From the NCBI GenBank assembly GCA_964351875.1, contig CAYGQC010000076.1, positions 1-17,821 of the forward strand: 17,821 nt of DNA, in the 5' to 3' direction. The notes beneath the pieces were generated by a model that saw only the letters and a program-made list of their open reading frames with translations, was not told the DNA's origin and ran no database searches. Made by a program: the position numbers and the translations under genes. Each line of letters starts with the position of its first letter. Within the stretch, counting starts at the first letter, position 1. Origin of the DNA: JANSWO01 sp964351875 (GTDB lineage: Bacteria > Pseudomonadota > Gammaproteobacteria > Pseudomonadales > Azotimanducaceae). This document shows, piece by piece, positions 1 through 7,741 of this stretch.

Positions 1-122
1 CAATTCGGAGGCCAGGCGCGCTTTTCGTGCAGCAAAAACTGCCAACATTAAACGTGACGCAATTCATGCCCCAATTGCGCCTAACCCCCTAGAGCCACTC
101 TCAAGGCCGAGCAGTGTCAGAA

Positions 123-138
123 CCGCCGGGATCGGCGG
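123..138 (+). promoter_or_regulatory. Perfect hairpin in the leader of the first gene
   Basis: CCGCCG, a four-base GGAT loop, then CGGCGG form a perfect 6-bp stem. It lies 22 bases before the ATG at 161 and just upstream of a good ribosome binding site (CAGGGG at 146-151). No run of T follows, so it is a poor terminator candidate. It could be a leader structure, an operator palindrome or a GC-rich coincidence. The function is unknown. Confidence 0.25.
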
Positions 139-160
139 AATCAGTCAGGGGCAACAGGCA

Positions 161-1105
161 ATGAGCGATCACGACGACGGCGTCATCCATATCCAACGCG
201 ATGGCTCTGGCCGGGAGTACCTCCTGGCCATGCCGAAGGCGCCCATCAACATCACCGTCAATCGTGGCGCTGCAACGCAGGCGCGGCTGCGCATGATTCT
301 CATCGTGGCCGCGGCTAGCACCCTAGTCGCCTGGGCTGGCTACTTTACATCCGGGGGCAAGAATCTGTTTGCCGCACTCGGCTTGCCAGAGGGTGTCGTG
401 CTGGCGATCTTTGTCACCGGACTGATCAGCACGTTGGCGTTCGCTTTGCTCAAGGTCATCATGTCCTTCTCTTCTCGCTGGCAAGGGGCAGACGTCGAGG
501 CGATCGAGAGCGGGCACTACCTGTGGCACAAAACGCTGAGCGTCGACGCGGCGAATCAGATCAATCAGGTAAGCACCGCAGGCTACGCGGACAAGCAAAA
601 CACTATGCTGAAGGTGTTGGCAGGAGTTTGCGCGGCCACCGCCGTGCTCGGCAGCCTCGGCGGCATCGGAGAGCCCAACTTCGGCGAGTACTTTGTCACC
701 GTCGTTCTTATGACCGTGTTGGTGTTCGCGTTCATCGGCGGGTTTTTCTGGCTGATCTTCTGGGTGTCCCGCCCGACTCAATTTCTGATGAACGGCCTGA
801 ATCAGATCGTGTTCACGGCAGACGGCCTTCTCGTCGAACCAATCTACTGGCCATGGGACACGACAGGATTTCGTCTCGAGGAAATCGCGCTGATTGAGGA
901 AGGAACACCCAAGCTGGACCTGCTCTTTGCCAATCACATCAAAGGTCAGATGCAACGCCACGAGCTATCCATTCCACTGGATAGTTCGGACCTGCCGAAC
1001 GTGCGCATTCTCATCCAGCTACTCGGCAATTATCGAGCGCGCTCAGCTCTCAAAGACGAGGTCCAACAGCGACTGAACCCCGTCGAATCAGCTCACGTCT
1101 TCTGA
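161..1105 (+). CDS. Uncharacterised four-helix membrane protein (314 aa)
   Basis: I do not recognise a family. The sequence shows a hydrophilic N-terminus (about 1-43), a predicted helix at about 44-62, a second at 76-100, a soluble loop rich in charged residues (101-148), a helix at 149-169, a fourth at 177-203, and a soluble C-terminal domain of about 110 residues. This suggests an inner-membrane protein with a large cytoplasmic tail. The ATG at 161 is preceded by CAGGGG at a 9-base spacing, which supports this start. The last 18 bases (1088-1105) overlap the 3' end of the ABC transporter gene on the other strand, so the two transcripts must converge inside coding sequence. Codon use looks like that of the neighbours. 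The gene is well supported; the function is unknown. Confidence 0.8.
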   Translation: MSDHDDGVIHIQRDGSGREYLLAMPKAPINITVNRGAATQARLRMILIVAAASTLVAWAGYFTSGGKNLFAALGLPEGVVLAIFVTGLISTLAFALLKVIMSFSSRWQGADVEAIESGHYLWHKTLSVDAANQINQVSTAGYADKQNTMLKVLAGVCAATAVLGSLGGIGEPNFGEYFVTVVLMTVLVFAFIGGFFWLIFWVSRPTQFLMNGLNQIVFTADGLLVEPIYWPWDTTGFRLEEIALIEEGTPKLDLLFANHIKGQMQRHELSIPLDSSDLPNVRILIQLLGNYRARSALKDEVQQRLNPVESAHVF

Positions 1106-2938
1106 CGCGGCGAACCCAAAAGCCTGCATGTCGTAGAGATCCCGATAGGTTCCGCCCGCTGCCATCAGCTCATCGTGCTTGCCAGCTTGCACAATCTGTC
1201 CTCGATCGAAGACAACGATCCGGTCAACTGCACGAATGGTCGACAGCCGGTGAGCAACCACAATCGCGGTGCGACCAACCATCAGGTTTTCGATCGCCTG
1301 TTGAATAAGGTGCTCGGTGATCGAGTCCAGCGACGAGGTGGCCTCATCGAGAATCAACATGGGTGCGTCAGCCAATATCGCACGCGCGATCGCAACGCGC
1401 TGACGCTCGCCGCCAGACAGCTTGACTCCCCGCTCACCTACGAGTGTGTCGTAGCCTTCGGTCAGCCGAGCCACAAACTCATGGGCATGTGCTTTCTTCG
1501 CGGCCTCAATAATTTCCTCTCGGGTAGCGTCGGGTCGCGCGTAGCCAATGTTGTCCGCGAGGCTGCGATGAAAGAGGATCGGCTCCTGGGGAACGAGCGC
1601 AATCGAGCGACGCAGGCTCGCCTGACTGACGCCCGAGATGTCCTGGCCGTCTACCACGATCTGTCCACCGTCCAGGTCATACAGACGCTGCAAGAGCTTG
1701 ATCACCGTTGACTTGCCGGCACCCGACTCGCCGACAAGCGCAACCTTCTCACCCGCGCTGATCTCAAGGGACAAGCGATCGAATACCGCCGCATCCTGAT
1801 TGGGATAGCAGAAGTTCACCGCCTGAAAGTCGATATGCCCGGCAGCAGGTACAAAGCTAACGGCACCCTTCTGGTCATCCACCTGCGGCAGCGTTTCCGC
1901 GATCTGAACCAGATCATCAAGCTCGTTTACCGCGCGCTGCAGCTCTCGAACCTGCCAGCCAATGTTGCGCAAGTAGCTGTTGATGAGGAAGTAAGTGGTC
2001 ACGACGTAGACCATCTCCTCAACGGGACTGGAGCCCGTCTCAACTGAGCGAAGAACAATCGCCAACAGCCCGCCCAGCAGCAACAGAATCATCACCGACT
2101 GCACCAAGCCAGCGTTCATGCTGCGCAGCCAGGCATGCCGCGAGGTCAATCGCCAGTGCAATGCGGACCCATCGATCGCAGCATCTTCTCGGTCTTCCGC
2201 ACCGAAGCTCTTGACGACATTGTTGCAGGTAACCGAATCCGCCAGCGCGCCCCCCATGGCCGTGTCCGCATCGTTCGAGACCTGGTTCGCCGGCGCGACG
2301 TAACGCAACGACAGGACAACACTCACCGTCAGAAAAATCGTGACTGCAATCAGGAAATAGATGCCCATGAACGGATCGCGCATAAACATCGCAACCGCAA
2401 AGCCAAGCAGAAGTAACAGCGCTGGCCCCAGATCAATCACGACCAGGTCCGCTAGCGAGTCATACGCCCACATGCCTCGAGTGATTTTCCGAACCGTTGA
2501 GCCAGCAAAATTGCCGGCATGCCAATCTGTTGAGAATCGCTGCACTCGAGCGAAGCCATCGTTGATCATGCCGTGCATGACTTCAGCGGCCAGATAGATC
2601 CAAATGCGAATGTAGATCTGCTGAACTAGGGAAACGGCCGCAAACAACCCAATCAGAATAGCCGCCGCACGCCAGGCGGAATCCAGCAACCCATCACCAT
2701 CCGCGAACGCCGATATGCTCGCCACGAGAGCCGCCGCCTGAGCCGGCACCTGAACCTCAACGGCGATGGCAGAAAAGACACCAATGACGACCAACGCAAA
2801 TTTCACTGGCACGCGCAGCCAATAGCCCAGCACAAAGCGAAGCACTGCCACGATCGAGACTCGACGCTTGTCAGCGGAGCCTTGTTTGTCAGCCGCGGTT
2901 TCGACGGATGCGGCCTGCTCGCCGGACACGTCGGACAT
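1088..2938 (-). CDS. ABC transporter, fused permease and ATPase (half-exporter)
   Basis: This is a type IV (exporter-type) ABC half-transporter of 616 residues: an N-terminal six-helix membrane domain (about 30-325) followed by a nucleotide-binding domain (about 368-600). The ATPase domain shows Walker A (GESGAGKST, about 403-411), the Q-loop region VPQEP, the signature LSGGERQ (about 507-513), Walker B MLILDE with catalytic Glu532, and the H-loop His563. All key residues are present, so an active ATPase is expected, working as a homodimer in the inner membrane. The overall look resembles the Atm1/HMT-like and lipid/drug exporter groups, but the substrate cannot be read from the sequence. I chose the ATG at 2938; a TTG two codons upstream (2944) is also open. 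Neither has a clear Shine-Dalgarno sequence. The gene appears to be a single transcription unit, divergent from the small gene at 3049. Confidence 0.93.
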   Translation of the reverse strand: MSDVSGEQAASVETAADKQGSADKRRVSIVAVLRFVLGYWLRVPVKFALVVIGVFSAIAVEVQVPAQAAALVASISAFADGDGLLDSAWRAAAILIGLFAAVSLVQQIYIRIWIYLAAEVMHGMINDGFARVQRFSTDWHAGNFAGSTVRKITRGMWAYDSLADLVVIDLGPALLLLLGFAVAMFMRDPFMGIYFLIAVTIFLTVSVVLSLRYVAPANQVSNDADTAMGGALADSVTCNNVVKSFGAEDREDAAIDGSALHWRLTSRHAWLRSMNAGLVQSVMILLLLGGLLAIVLRSVETGSSPVEEMVYVVTTYFLINSYLRNIGWQVRELQRAVNELDDLVQIAETLPQVDDQKGAVSFVPAAGHIDFQAVNFCYPNQDAAVFDRLSLEISAGEKVALVGESGAGKSTVIKLLQRLYDLDGGQIVVDGQDISGVSQASLRRSIALVPQEPILFHRSLADNIGYARPDATREEIIEAAKKAHAHEFVARLTEGYDTLVGERGVKLSGGERQRVAIARAILADAPMLILDEATSSLDSITEHLIQQAIENLMVGRTAIVVAHRLSTIRAVDRIVVFDRGQIVQAGKHDELMAAGGTYRDLYDMQAFGFAASEDVS

Positions 2939-3048
2939 GGGCAAGTGGGTTCAAGCTAGGATTGGCTGCGCATTGTGCGCTTTTGAACACGCAGATTAAA
3001 ACCACTTCGCAAAGACGACATTTGCGCCAACGATTGAGGGCCTCTTTG

Positions 3049-3342
3049 ATGACGCGCCAACAATCCAAATCTTGTAAAGCAGCCTCCGACGAGCGGCGAC
3101 GTCTGCTCCGGGAGATTAGTGACGTCTACTTCATCAGGAACATCCGCAACACCGCCCTCATATCGTTGAGCCAGGCCCATCGCTTGGTAAAAGCCCTCCG
3201 TGCTATGGACTTCGCGCCAGACGAAGTGACGCTATCTCGGCTGATCGTTGACGAAGGCTTGAGGAATACTCAAACGATGCGCCGCAACATTTTGCTTGGG
3301 ATTGAGAAAACCCTCGACGAAGCGGAAAGCGGGGGCTTCTAA
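3049..3342 (+). CDS. Small uncharacterised protein (97 aa)
   Basis: I do not recognise this protein. It is basic at the N-terminus (MTRQQSKSCKAASDERRR) and mostly alpha-helical in appearance, with an acidic C-terminus, no signal peptide and no membrane segment. The frame is open from 2908, but the ATG at 3049 is chosen because GAGGG (3036-3040) sits 8 bases before it, and the residues upstream of it overlap the ABC transporter gene and look non-coding. It is divergent from the ABC transporter and convergent with the MFS gene. A competing frame on the opposite strand (3232-4035) is a shadow of the MFS gene. The helical, Arg-rich make-up would allow a small nucleic-acid-binding or regulatory protein, but that is a guess. 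Confidence 0.5.
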   Translation: MTRQQSKSCKAASDERRRLLREISDVYFIRNIRNTALISLSQAHRLVKALRAMDFAPDEVTLSRLIVDEGLRNTQTMRRNILLGIEKTLDEAESGGF

Positions 3343-3383
3343 CGAGGTTGTCACCGACGCCTCCCCCTGGACTCTCGGACCCA

Positions 3384-3413
3384 AGGCCACAGCTTTCCGG
3401 CCTAAGCGTTTTT
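3384..3413 (+). terminator. Possible terminator between convergent genes
   Basis: AGGCC (3384-3388) and GGCCT (3399-3403) can pair around a 10-base loop, and five T residues follow at 3409-3413 after a short AAGCG. It sits between the stop of the small plus-strand gene and the stop of the MFS gene, and slightly enters the latter. The stem is short and the T run is not immediately adjacent, so the call is tentative. Confidence 0.3.
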
Positions 3414-4634
3414 CCTGCGCGCTCGCCTGCTCAGCCACGCCATCGCGAGAAACAAAACGATGTATACGCACAGCGCAAACAGGTAGGGCAGCTCCGGCTT
3501 GATCTGATACATCGCAGTACCGGCGATGGGGCCTATGGTGAAGCCGAGCGGCGGACAGGAGCCCGCGATGCCAGCTACCGCGCCCTGCTCTTCCGGGGTA
3601 ACGGCGAGCGACGCGCCAGACATGAAGCCTGGCCCGGCCAACCCCATACCAAAGCCGAGCAGCGTCATCGAAAATAGTAGCCAGGGCGCGCTTGCCACGC
3701 TGGCCATTACCGCGAATGTCACAATCAGAATGGGAATCGCGAGGCGCAACAAGGTGAAGGGTGCGAGCTCCATTCGCTGGACGATGACAATCTGGGCGAC
3801 CAATGACGACGCGGCGGACAGCATCATGCCCGCGCCGAACATGCGCGCGGTTTCCGTCGCCGTCAGCCCGAGCGCATCCTGCATGCGAAACGCCATTGTC
3901 TGCTGCACTATCGCGAAACCCATGAACATCAGAACGCCGATGCCAACAAACGGCGCGATGCGCCGGTCGGTGTAGCGCATTCGCGGGGGTTTGACCTGTG
4001 CAATGCGGCCGGGTGAACGCGGCAGGTAACGCCAAACCAGAAAACCCGTAATCAGCGTCAGCACCGCCGCGCAGTAGAGCGGGGTCAGCAGCGAGATCAT
4101 GGCGAGACCGCCGCCCATTGCAGGCCCGAGAATCGCGCCGACGTTGTTAGCCGCACCGACCTGTCCCATGCCTTTGGTCCGGGTGGCCACAGTCGTGATG
4201 TCGGCCATATAGGCGCTGGACGCCGGCATCGTTGCCGCCATGACAATGGCGTGCATGATTCTGGACACGATGAGGGCGACAAACGCCGTGGTCCCGCCGA
4301 TCACGCCCCACAGTGCAGACTGAAACACACCGGCGAACAAGACGGTGCCGATCGAGTAGCCAAAGAGCCCAACGAGCATGACTTTCTTGCGACCCCAGCG
4401 ATCGCTTGTGCGGCCCCAGATCGGCGCCGCCAGAAAAACCGTCAACGAGGACAAGGAGATGATCGCACCGACCTGCACTTCCAGAAGGCCGATTTCGCGT
4501 CCGAGCGGTGCAAGAACCGCAAAGAGTACGGTCTGGCCCATCCCGATGGTCACCAGCGAAGCCAGCAAAACACGCCGGGCATAGGTGAGTGGGAACGAAT
4601 CTAGGTTGTTATCGGGCAACGGGGTTAACGCCAA
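3402..4634 (-). CDS. MFS family transporter (410 aa)
   Basis: This is a major facilitator superfamily permease with about twelve hydrophobic segments in a 6+6 arrangement and a central basic loop (RYLPRSPGRIAQVKPPRMRY region). The family motif A is clear between helices 2 and 3 (GRTSDRWGRKK, residues about 74-84). The overall pattern resembles the drug-efflux/sugar-efflux type of MFS protein, probably a proton-coupled exporter in the inner membrane; the substrate is unknown. The start is odd: no ATG is available near the N-terminus, an in-frame stop lies about 40 bases upstream, and the best start is a TTG at 4634 without a visible Shine-Dalgarno sequence. It is preceded by a 13-bp tandem repeat and lies 135 bases downstream of the dehydrogenase gene on the same strand, so it could share its transcript or have its own promoter. 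Confidence 0.9.
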   Translation of the reverse strand: MALTPLPDNNLDSFPLTYARRVLLASLVTIGMGQTVLFAVLAPLGREIGLLEVQVGAIISLSSLTVFLAAPIWGRTSDRWGRKKVMLVGLFGYSIGTVLFAGVFQSALWGVIGGTTAFVALIVSRIMHAIVMAATMPASSAYMADITTVATRTKGMGQVGAANNVGAILGPAMGGGLAMISLLTPLYCAAVLTLITGFLVWRYLPRSPGRIAQVKPPRMRYTDRRIAPFVGIGVLMFMGFAIVQQTMAFRMQDALGLTATETARMFGAGMMLSAASSLVAQIVIVQRMELAPFTLLRLAIPILIVTFAVMASVASAPWLLFSMTLLGFGMGLAGPGFMSGASLAVTPEEQGAVAGIAGSCPPLGFTIGPIAGTAMYQIKPELPYLFALCVYIVLFLAMAWLSRRARRKNA

Positions 4635-4682
4635 TGATGCAGCGCAGCATTCTAGCTCACGAATGGGTCACATGCGCGCTCG

Positions 4683-4734
4683 TTGTGTAGGGAAGTTGTG
4701 TAGGGAAGTTGTGTAGGAAAGATGTGTAGCGAGG
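4683..4734. repeat. 13-bp tandem repeat, four copies
   Basis: TTGTGTAGGGAAG occurs at 4683-4695 and 4696-4708, then TTGTGTAGGAAAG at 4709-4721 and ATGTGTAGCGAGG at 4722-4734; a fifth, decayed unit begins at 4735. Identity falls steadily from left to right. The array lies between the 3' end of the dehydrogenase gene and the 5' end of the MFS gene, that is, upstream of the MFS start. It may be a simple minisatellite or a set of iterated binding sites. Confidence 0.85.
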
Positions 4735-4769
4735 ATGTGCAGACGGTATGCCACGGATGCATCAGAAGC

Positions 4770-5711
4770 TCAGCTGATCTTGTCCCTGGGCGACCTACCG
4801 GTCAGAAAGTCGTCCACGTTCGCCAGCACTCGCATGCCCATAGCCGTGCGGGTTTCTACCGTTGCACTGCCTAAGTGCGGCAATAGCACAGCACCAGAAT
4901 GGTCCAGCAACGCAGGCAAGACGTCCGGCTCCCGCTCGTACACGTCCAATCCCACAGCGGCCAGTTGCCCGCTTGCGAGCGCATCCGCCATGGCGACTTC
5001 GTCGACAACCTCACCACGAGCGGTATTGATCAGCACAGCGCCTCGCTTCATCCAAGCGAGCTCCTCGCGTCCGATCAAGTGACGATTCTCCAGGCCCCCG
5101 GGACAGTGCAGCGAGACGATATCGCTGTCTCCTAGCAGCTCTTGCAAGCCAACCGCGCGAGCATGCTCACTGTCTTTACCGGATCGCGAGTACGCGAGAA
5201 CGGTCATGCCGAAACCGGCGGCCGCGCGCTGAGCGACTGCCGAGCCAATGCGGCCGAAGCCAATGATACCCAGCGTCTTACCGGTGACCTGTTGGCCCAT
5301 CAAATGGGTCGGGCGCCAGCCCTGCCAGCGGCCTTCTCGCAACTCGCGCTCGCCTTCACTGGCGCGCCTACATGCCATCAGGATAAGTGTCATTGCAAGA
5401 TCAGCCGTGGCGTCGGTCAGCACGTCCGGCGTATTGGTTACGATTATTCCGCGCCGCCTCGCGGCATTGATATCAATGTGGCCGAAGCCAACGCCAAAGT
5501 TGGCGATCAGGCCACACTGCGCGGCATCGATCACGCGAGCGTCAATCTGATCGGTAACCGTCGAGCACAGCACATCGCAACTCGCCGCGAGTTCTGCCAG
5601 CTGTTCTGAATCCAATGGCTCGTCGGCCACGTTTCTTATCAGCGTGTACTTTTGCTGCGCTAGCGCTTCACAAGACTCAGGCCAACGCCGGGTCAGCGCG
5701 ATGCGGGTCAC
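4770..5711 (-). CDS. D-isomer-specific 2-hydroxyacid dehydrogenase (glyoxylate/hydroxypyruvate reductase-like)
   Basis: This NAD(P)-dependent dehydrogenase (313 aa) interconverts 2-oxoacids and D-2-hydroxyacids; the closest look is to the glyoxylate/hydroxypyruvate reductase branch, which is a family-level judgement. The Rossmann motif GFGRIG is at 151-156. The catalytic triad is intact: Arg232 in NTARGEVVDE, Glu261 in DVYEREP and His279 in LLPHLGSAT. The substrate loop NFGVGFGHID (71-80) is typical, and CPGGLENRHLI (203-213) replaces the usual CPLT form. It starts with GTG at 5711, whose bases overlap the stop of the upstream membrane-protein gene (GTGA), so translational coupling is likely. 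The coenzyme preference is not certain: the residue after the second beta strand is in AYSRSGK, and a basic residue there favours NADPH. Confidence 0.92.
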   Translation of the reverse strand: MTRIALTRRWPESCEALAQQKYTLIRNVADEPLDSEQLAELAASCDVLCSTVTDQIDARVIDAAQCGLIANFGVGFGHIDINAARRRGIIVTNTPDVLTDATADLAMTLILMACRRASEGERELREGRWQGWRPTHLMGQQVTGKTLGIIGFGRIGSAVAQRAAAGFGMTVLAYSRSGKDSEHARAVGLQELLGDSDIVSLHCPGGLENRHLIGREELAWMKRGAVLINTARGEVVDEVAMADALASGQLAAVGLDVYEREPDVLPALLDHSGAVLLPHLGSATVETRTAMGMRVLANVDDFLTGRSPRDKIS

Positions 5712-6103
5712 GGCTGAAACAGTGCTCGCGCACGCCAGAACGCTAACATGAGCAACGAGAACAAGCCGGCGACAACAAACGCCGCGATGACGTTACCGCC
5801 ATACAGCCAGGTGAAGACAAACATCGCGATGACAATCTGGCCGACATAGACCGCAGCCCAGGGCCACATCCAACGCGACATGTGAAAGAAACCCCAGGCG
5901 CCGGCGCCGTAGATCAGCCAGTGCGGCGGCGCTAAAGCCTTGGCCCACCAACCGGTGAACTGATAGCCAAACCAGACCTCCTGATCCTCCGCCACGGGTT
6001 TCACGAAGATGTCCCACGGCATATAGATAAAGGTCATGTAGAGGCAGAAATAAAATATCAGCGTCATCCACCAGGGCCGCTTGGCCCAGTCCGACTTGAT
6101 CAT
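5708..6103 (-). CDS. Small inner-membrane protein of unknown function (131 aa)
   Basis: I do not recognise a named family. The protein is very rich in Trp and aromatic residues, with about three membrane segments: 12-34, 72-98 and 103-125 approximately. A WFGYQFTGWWAKALAPPHW region lies between the first two, probably outside the membrane. The frame stays open upstream to 6238, but the extra N-terminus would overlap the divergent transferase gene and looks non-coding, so the ATG at 6103 (MIKSDWAKRPWW) is chosen; its ribosome binding site is weak. Its TGA overlaps the GTG start of the dehydrogenase, so the two are almost certainly cotranscribed and coupled. A role linked to the dehydrogenase (substrate uptake or membrane tethering) is possible but is only inferred from gene order. 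Confidence 0.75.
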   Translation of the reverse strand: MIKSDWAKRPWWMTLIFYFCLYMTFIYMPWDIFVKPVAEDQEVWFGYQFTGWWAKALAPPHWLIYGAGAWGFFHMSRWMWPWAAVYVGQIVIAMFVFTWLYGGNVIAAFVVAGLFSLLMLAFWRARALFQP

Positions 6104-6156
6104 TTCAATCACGTTGCACCCAAATTGCAGAACCAGATCGGCTAATCTAGCTGACC

Positions 6157-7725
6157 ATGACCTATGATCCCAGCCAGCCTTATACAAGCGCCCGTTCGCC
6201 GGTCGCCGGCGACAATATTGTCGCCACCTCTCAACCACTCGCCGCCCAGGCCGGCCTTCAGGCCATTCGACGCGGCGGCAATGCGGTTGATGCCGCTATC
6301 GCCAGCGCCATCACGCTTACGGTTGTCGAGCCCAACAATAACGGCGTCGGTAGTGATGCCTTCGCGCTCGTGTGGGACGGCGATGAGTTGCATGGCCTGA
6401 ACGCGTCAGGCCGCTCGCCCGCCGGCTGGACGCGCGAGCGCTTTGCATCGCGCTCTGCAATGCCCCTCTTGGGCTGGGATACGGTAACCGTTCCAGGTGC
6501 TGTGAGTGCATGGGTTGCGCTGTCCGAACGATTCGGTGCCCTGCCTTTTAGCGACTTGTTTGAGGACGCTATCCGTTATGCGCACGACGGCTTTCACGTC
6601 GGCGCCAAGAGCGCCTTCTATTGGAAATTGGCCGAGAAAACCTACCGCCGCTTTCCTGACTTCTCCAGACACTTTCTGCCAGCACCTTCGGCTGGCCAGC
6701 GTTTTGTCAGGCGGGAGCTCGCGGAGACTTTTGCCGAATTAGCACGGACAAACGGTGCATCACTGTATACCGGCAGGCTGGCCGATCAGATCATCTCAGC
6801 AGCGCAGGAGGCTGACGCTGCATTGTCCGCGGAGGATCTCGCCGATCACCGTGCCGATTGGGTGAACCCGACCGCACAGCGCTACCGCGATGTCTCTCTC
6901 CACGAGATCCCACCGAACGGCCAGGGTCTAGCCGCTCAGATCGCCCTGGGTATTCTCGCGAACATCGACGCCGGAGAGCTCGACAGCAGTGCCTGGGTGC
7001 ACGTTCAACTCGAAGCCATGAAGATCGCCGTTCGTGCGGCGGCTGAACACATCGCTGACATCGATCACATGAGAGTGGGAATAGACGAGTTGCTCGATAC
7101 GACGTCACTGGCGCGAGCCGCATCGAGCATCGGCAATCGCGCCTCAACGTTAGAACCACTCGCACTCCCCACGTCACCAGATACCGTCTATCTCACAACG
7201 GCGGACTCGAGCGGCATGATGGTGTCGCTCATACAGTCCAACTACCTGGGCTTCGGTTCCGGCGTTGTGATCCCCGGCACAGGAATATCCATGCAGAACC
7301 GGGGCAACGGCTTCAACTTGACACCCGGGCATCCCAACGAAGTAGGACCAAGCAAGCGTCCGTTCCACACCATCATCCCCGGTTTTGTTACCGACGATTC
7401 CGGTGCGCTCGCAAGCTTCGGAGTGATGGGCGGACACATGCAGCACCAGGGTCATGTACAGATGGTGAGCCGTCTGTTCGATCATGGTCAGAATCCGCAA
7501 GCGGCATCGGATGCGCCCAGGTGGCATGTTTTCCCAGGATTTGACGTCGCGGTAGAGCCGCATTTCAATAACCGCACGCTGGCGGCGCTCGCGGATCGCG
7601 GCCATCGAATTCGCGTTGATCATAGAGAGCACATCTTTGGCGGCGCACAACTAATCGTACGCGGCGACGACGGTTTTGTTGCCGGCTCTGATCACCGTAA
7701 AGAAGGGCAAGCGGTCAGCTTCTAA
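6157..7725 (+). CDS. Gamma-glutamyltransferase family protein (cytoplasmic type)
   Basis: This is an N-terminal nucleophile hydrolase of the gamma-glutamyltransferase family (522 aa). Such proteins are made as a precursor that cleaves itself before a conserved Thr, which then becomes the nucleophile for gamma-glutamyl transfer or hydrolysis. The expected Thr is Thr343 in PDTVYLTT, so the predicted subunits are about 342 and 180 residues. Other family features are RRGGNAVDAAIA (38-49), NNNGVGSDAF (60-69), SMQNRGNGF (378-386), the glycine pair in GVMGGHMQHQGH (422-433) and DAPRW (452-456). There is no signal peptide, unlike E. coli Ggt, and the MGGHMQxQGH form resembles the YwrD-like branch. 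The substrate may be glutathione or another gamma-glutamyl or acyl compound. The start at 6157 lacks a strong Shine-Dalgarno sequence. The gene is divergent, 53 bases away, from the membrane-protein/dehydrogenase pair and is followed after 16 bases by the DJ-1-like gene. Confidence 0.92.
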   Translation: MTYDPSQPYTSARSPVAGDNIVATSQPLAAQAGLQAIRRGGNAVDAAIASAITLTVVEPNNNGVGSDAFALVWDGDELHGLNASGRSPAGWTRERFASRSAMPLLGWDTVTVPGAVSAWVALSERFGALPFSDLFEDAIRYAHDGFHVGAKSAFYWKLAEKTYRRFPDFSRHFLPAPSAGQRFVRRELAETFAELARTNGASLYTGRLADQIISAAQEADAALSAEDLADHRADWVNPTAQRYRDVSLHEIPPNGQGLAAQIALGILANIDAGELDSSAWVHVQLEAMKIAVRAAAEHIADIDHMRVGIDELLDTTSLARAASSIGNRASTLEPLALPTSPDTVYLTTADSSGMMVSLIQSNYLGFGSGVVIPGTGISMQNRGNGFNLTPGHPNEVGPSKRPFHTIIPGFVTDDSGALASFGVMGGHMQHQGHVQMVSRLFDHGQNPQAASDAPRWHVFPGFDVAVEPHFNNRTLAALADRGHRIRVDHREHIFGGAQLIVRGDDGFVAGSDHRKEGQAVSF

Positions 7726-7741
7726 AGAAGGACATCGAGAC

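Noticed and set aside
1..48. Possible start of a minus-strand gene running off the left edge (MLAVFAARKARLASEL).
   Set aside because: Only 16 codons are visible, with no ribosome binding site before the ATG, so it cannot be told from chance.
323..961. 212-codon open frame on the minus strand inside the first gene.
   Set aside because: It is antisense to a membrane-protein frame with a good ribosome binding site; its product is rich in Arg, His and Gln with no domain, as expected for a shadow frame in GC-rich DNA.
3232..4035. 267-codon minus-strand frame rich in Arg and His.
   Set aside because: It overlaps the MFS transporter in another frame; the MFS frame has clear helices and motif A.
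6104..6156. Sigma70 promoter for the gamma-glutamyltransferase gene using TTGCAC or TTGCAG with TAATCT.
   Set aside because: The spacings are 23 and 12 bases, neither acceptable for a standard promoter.
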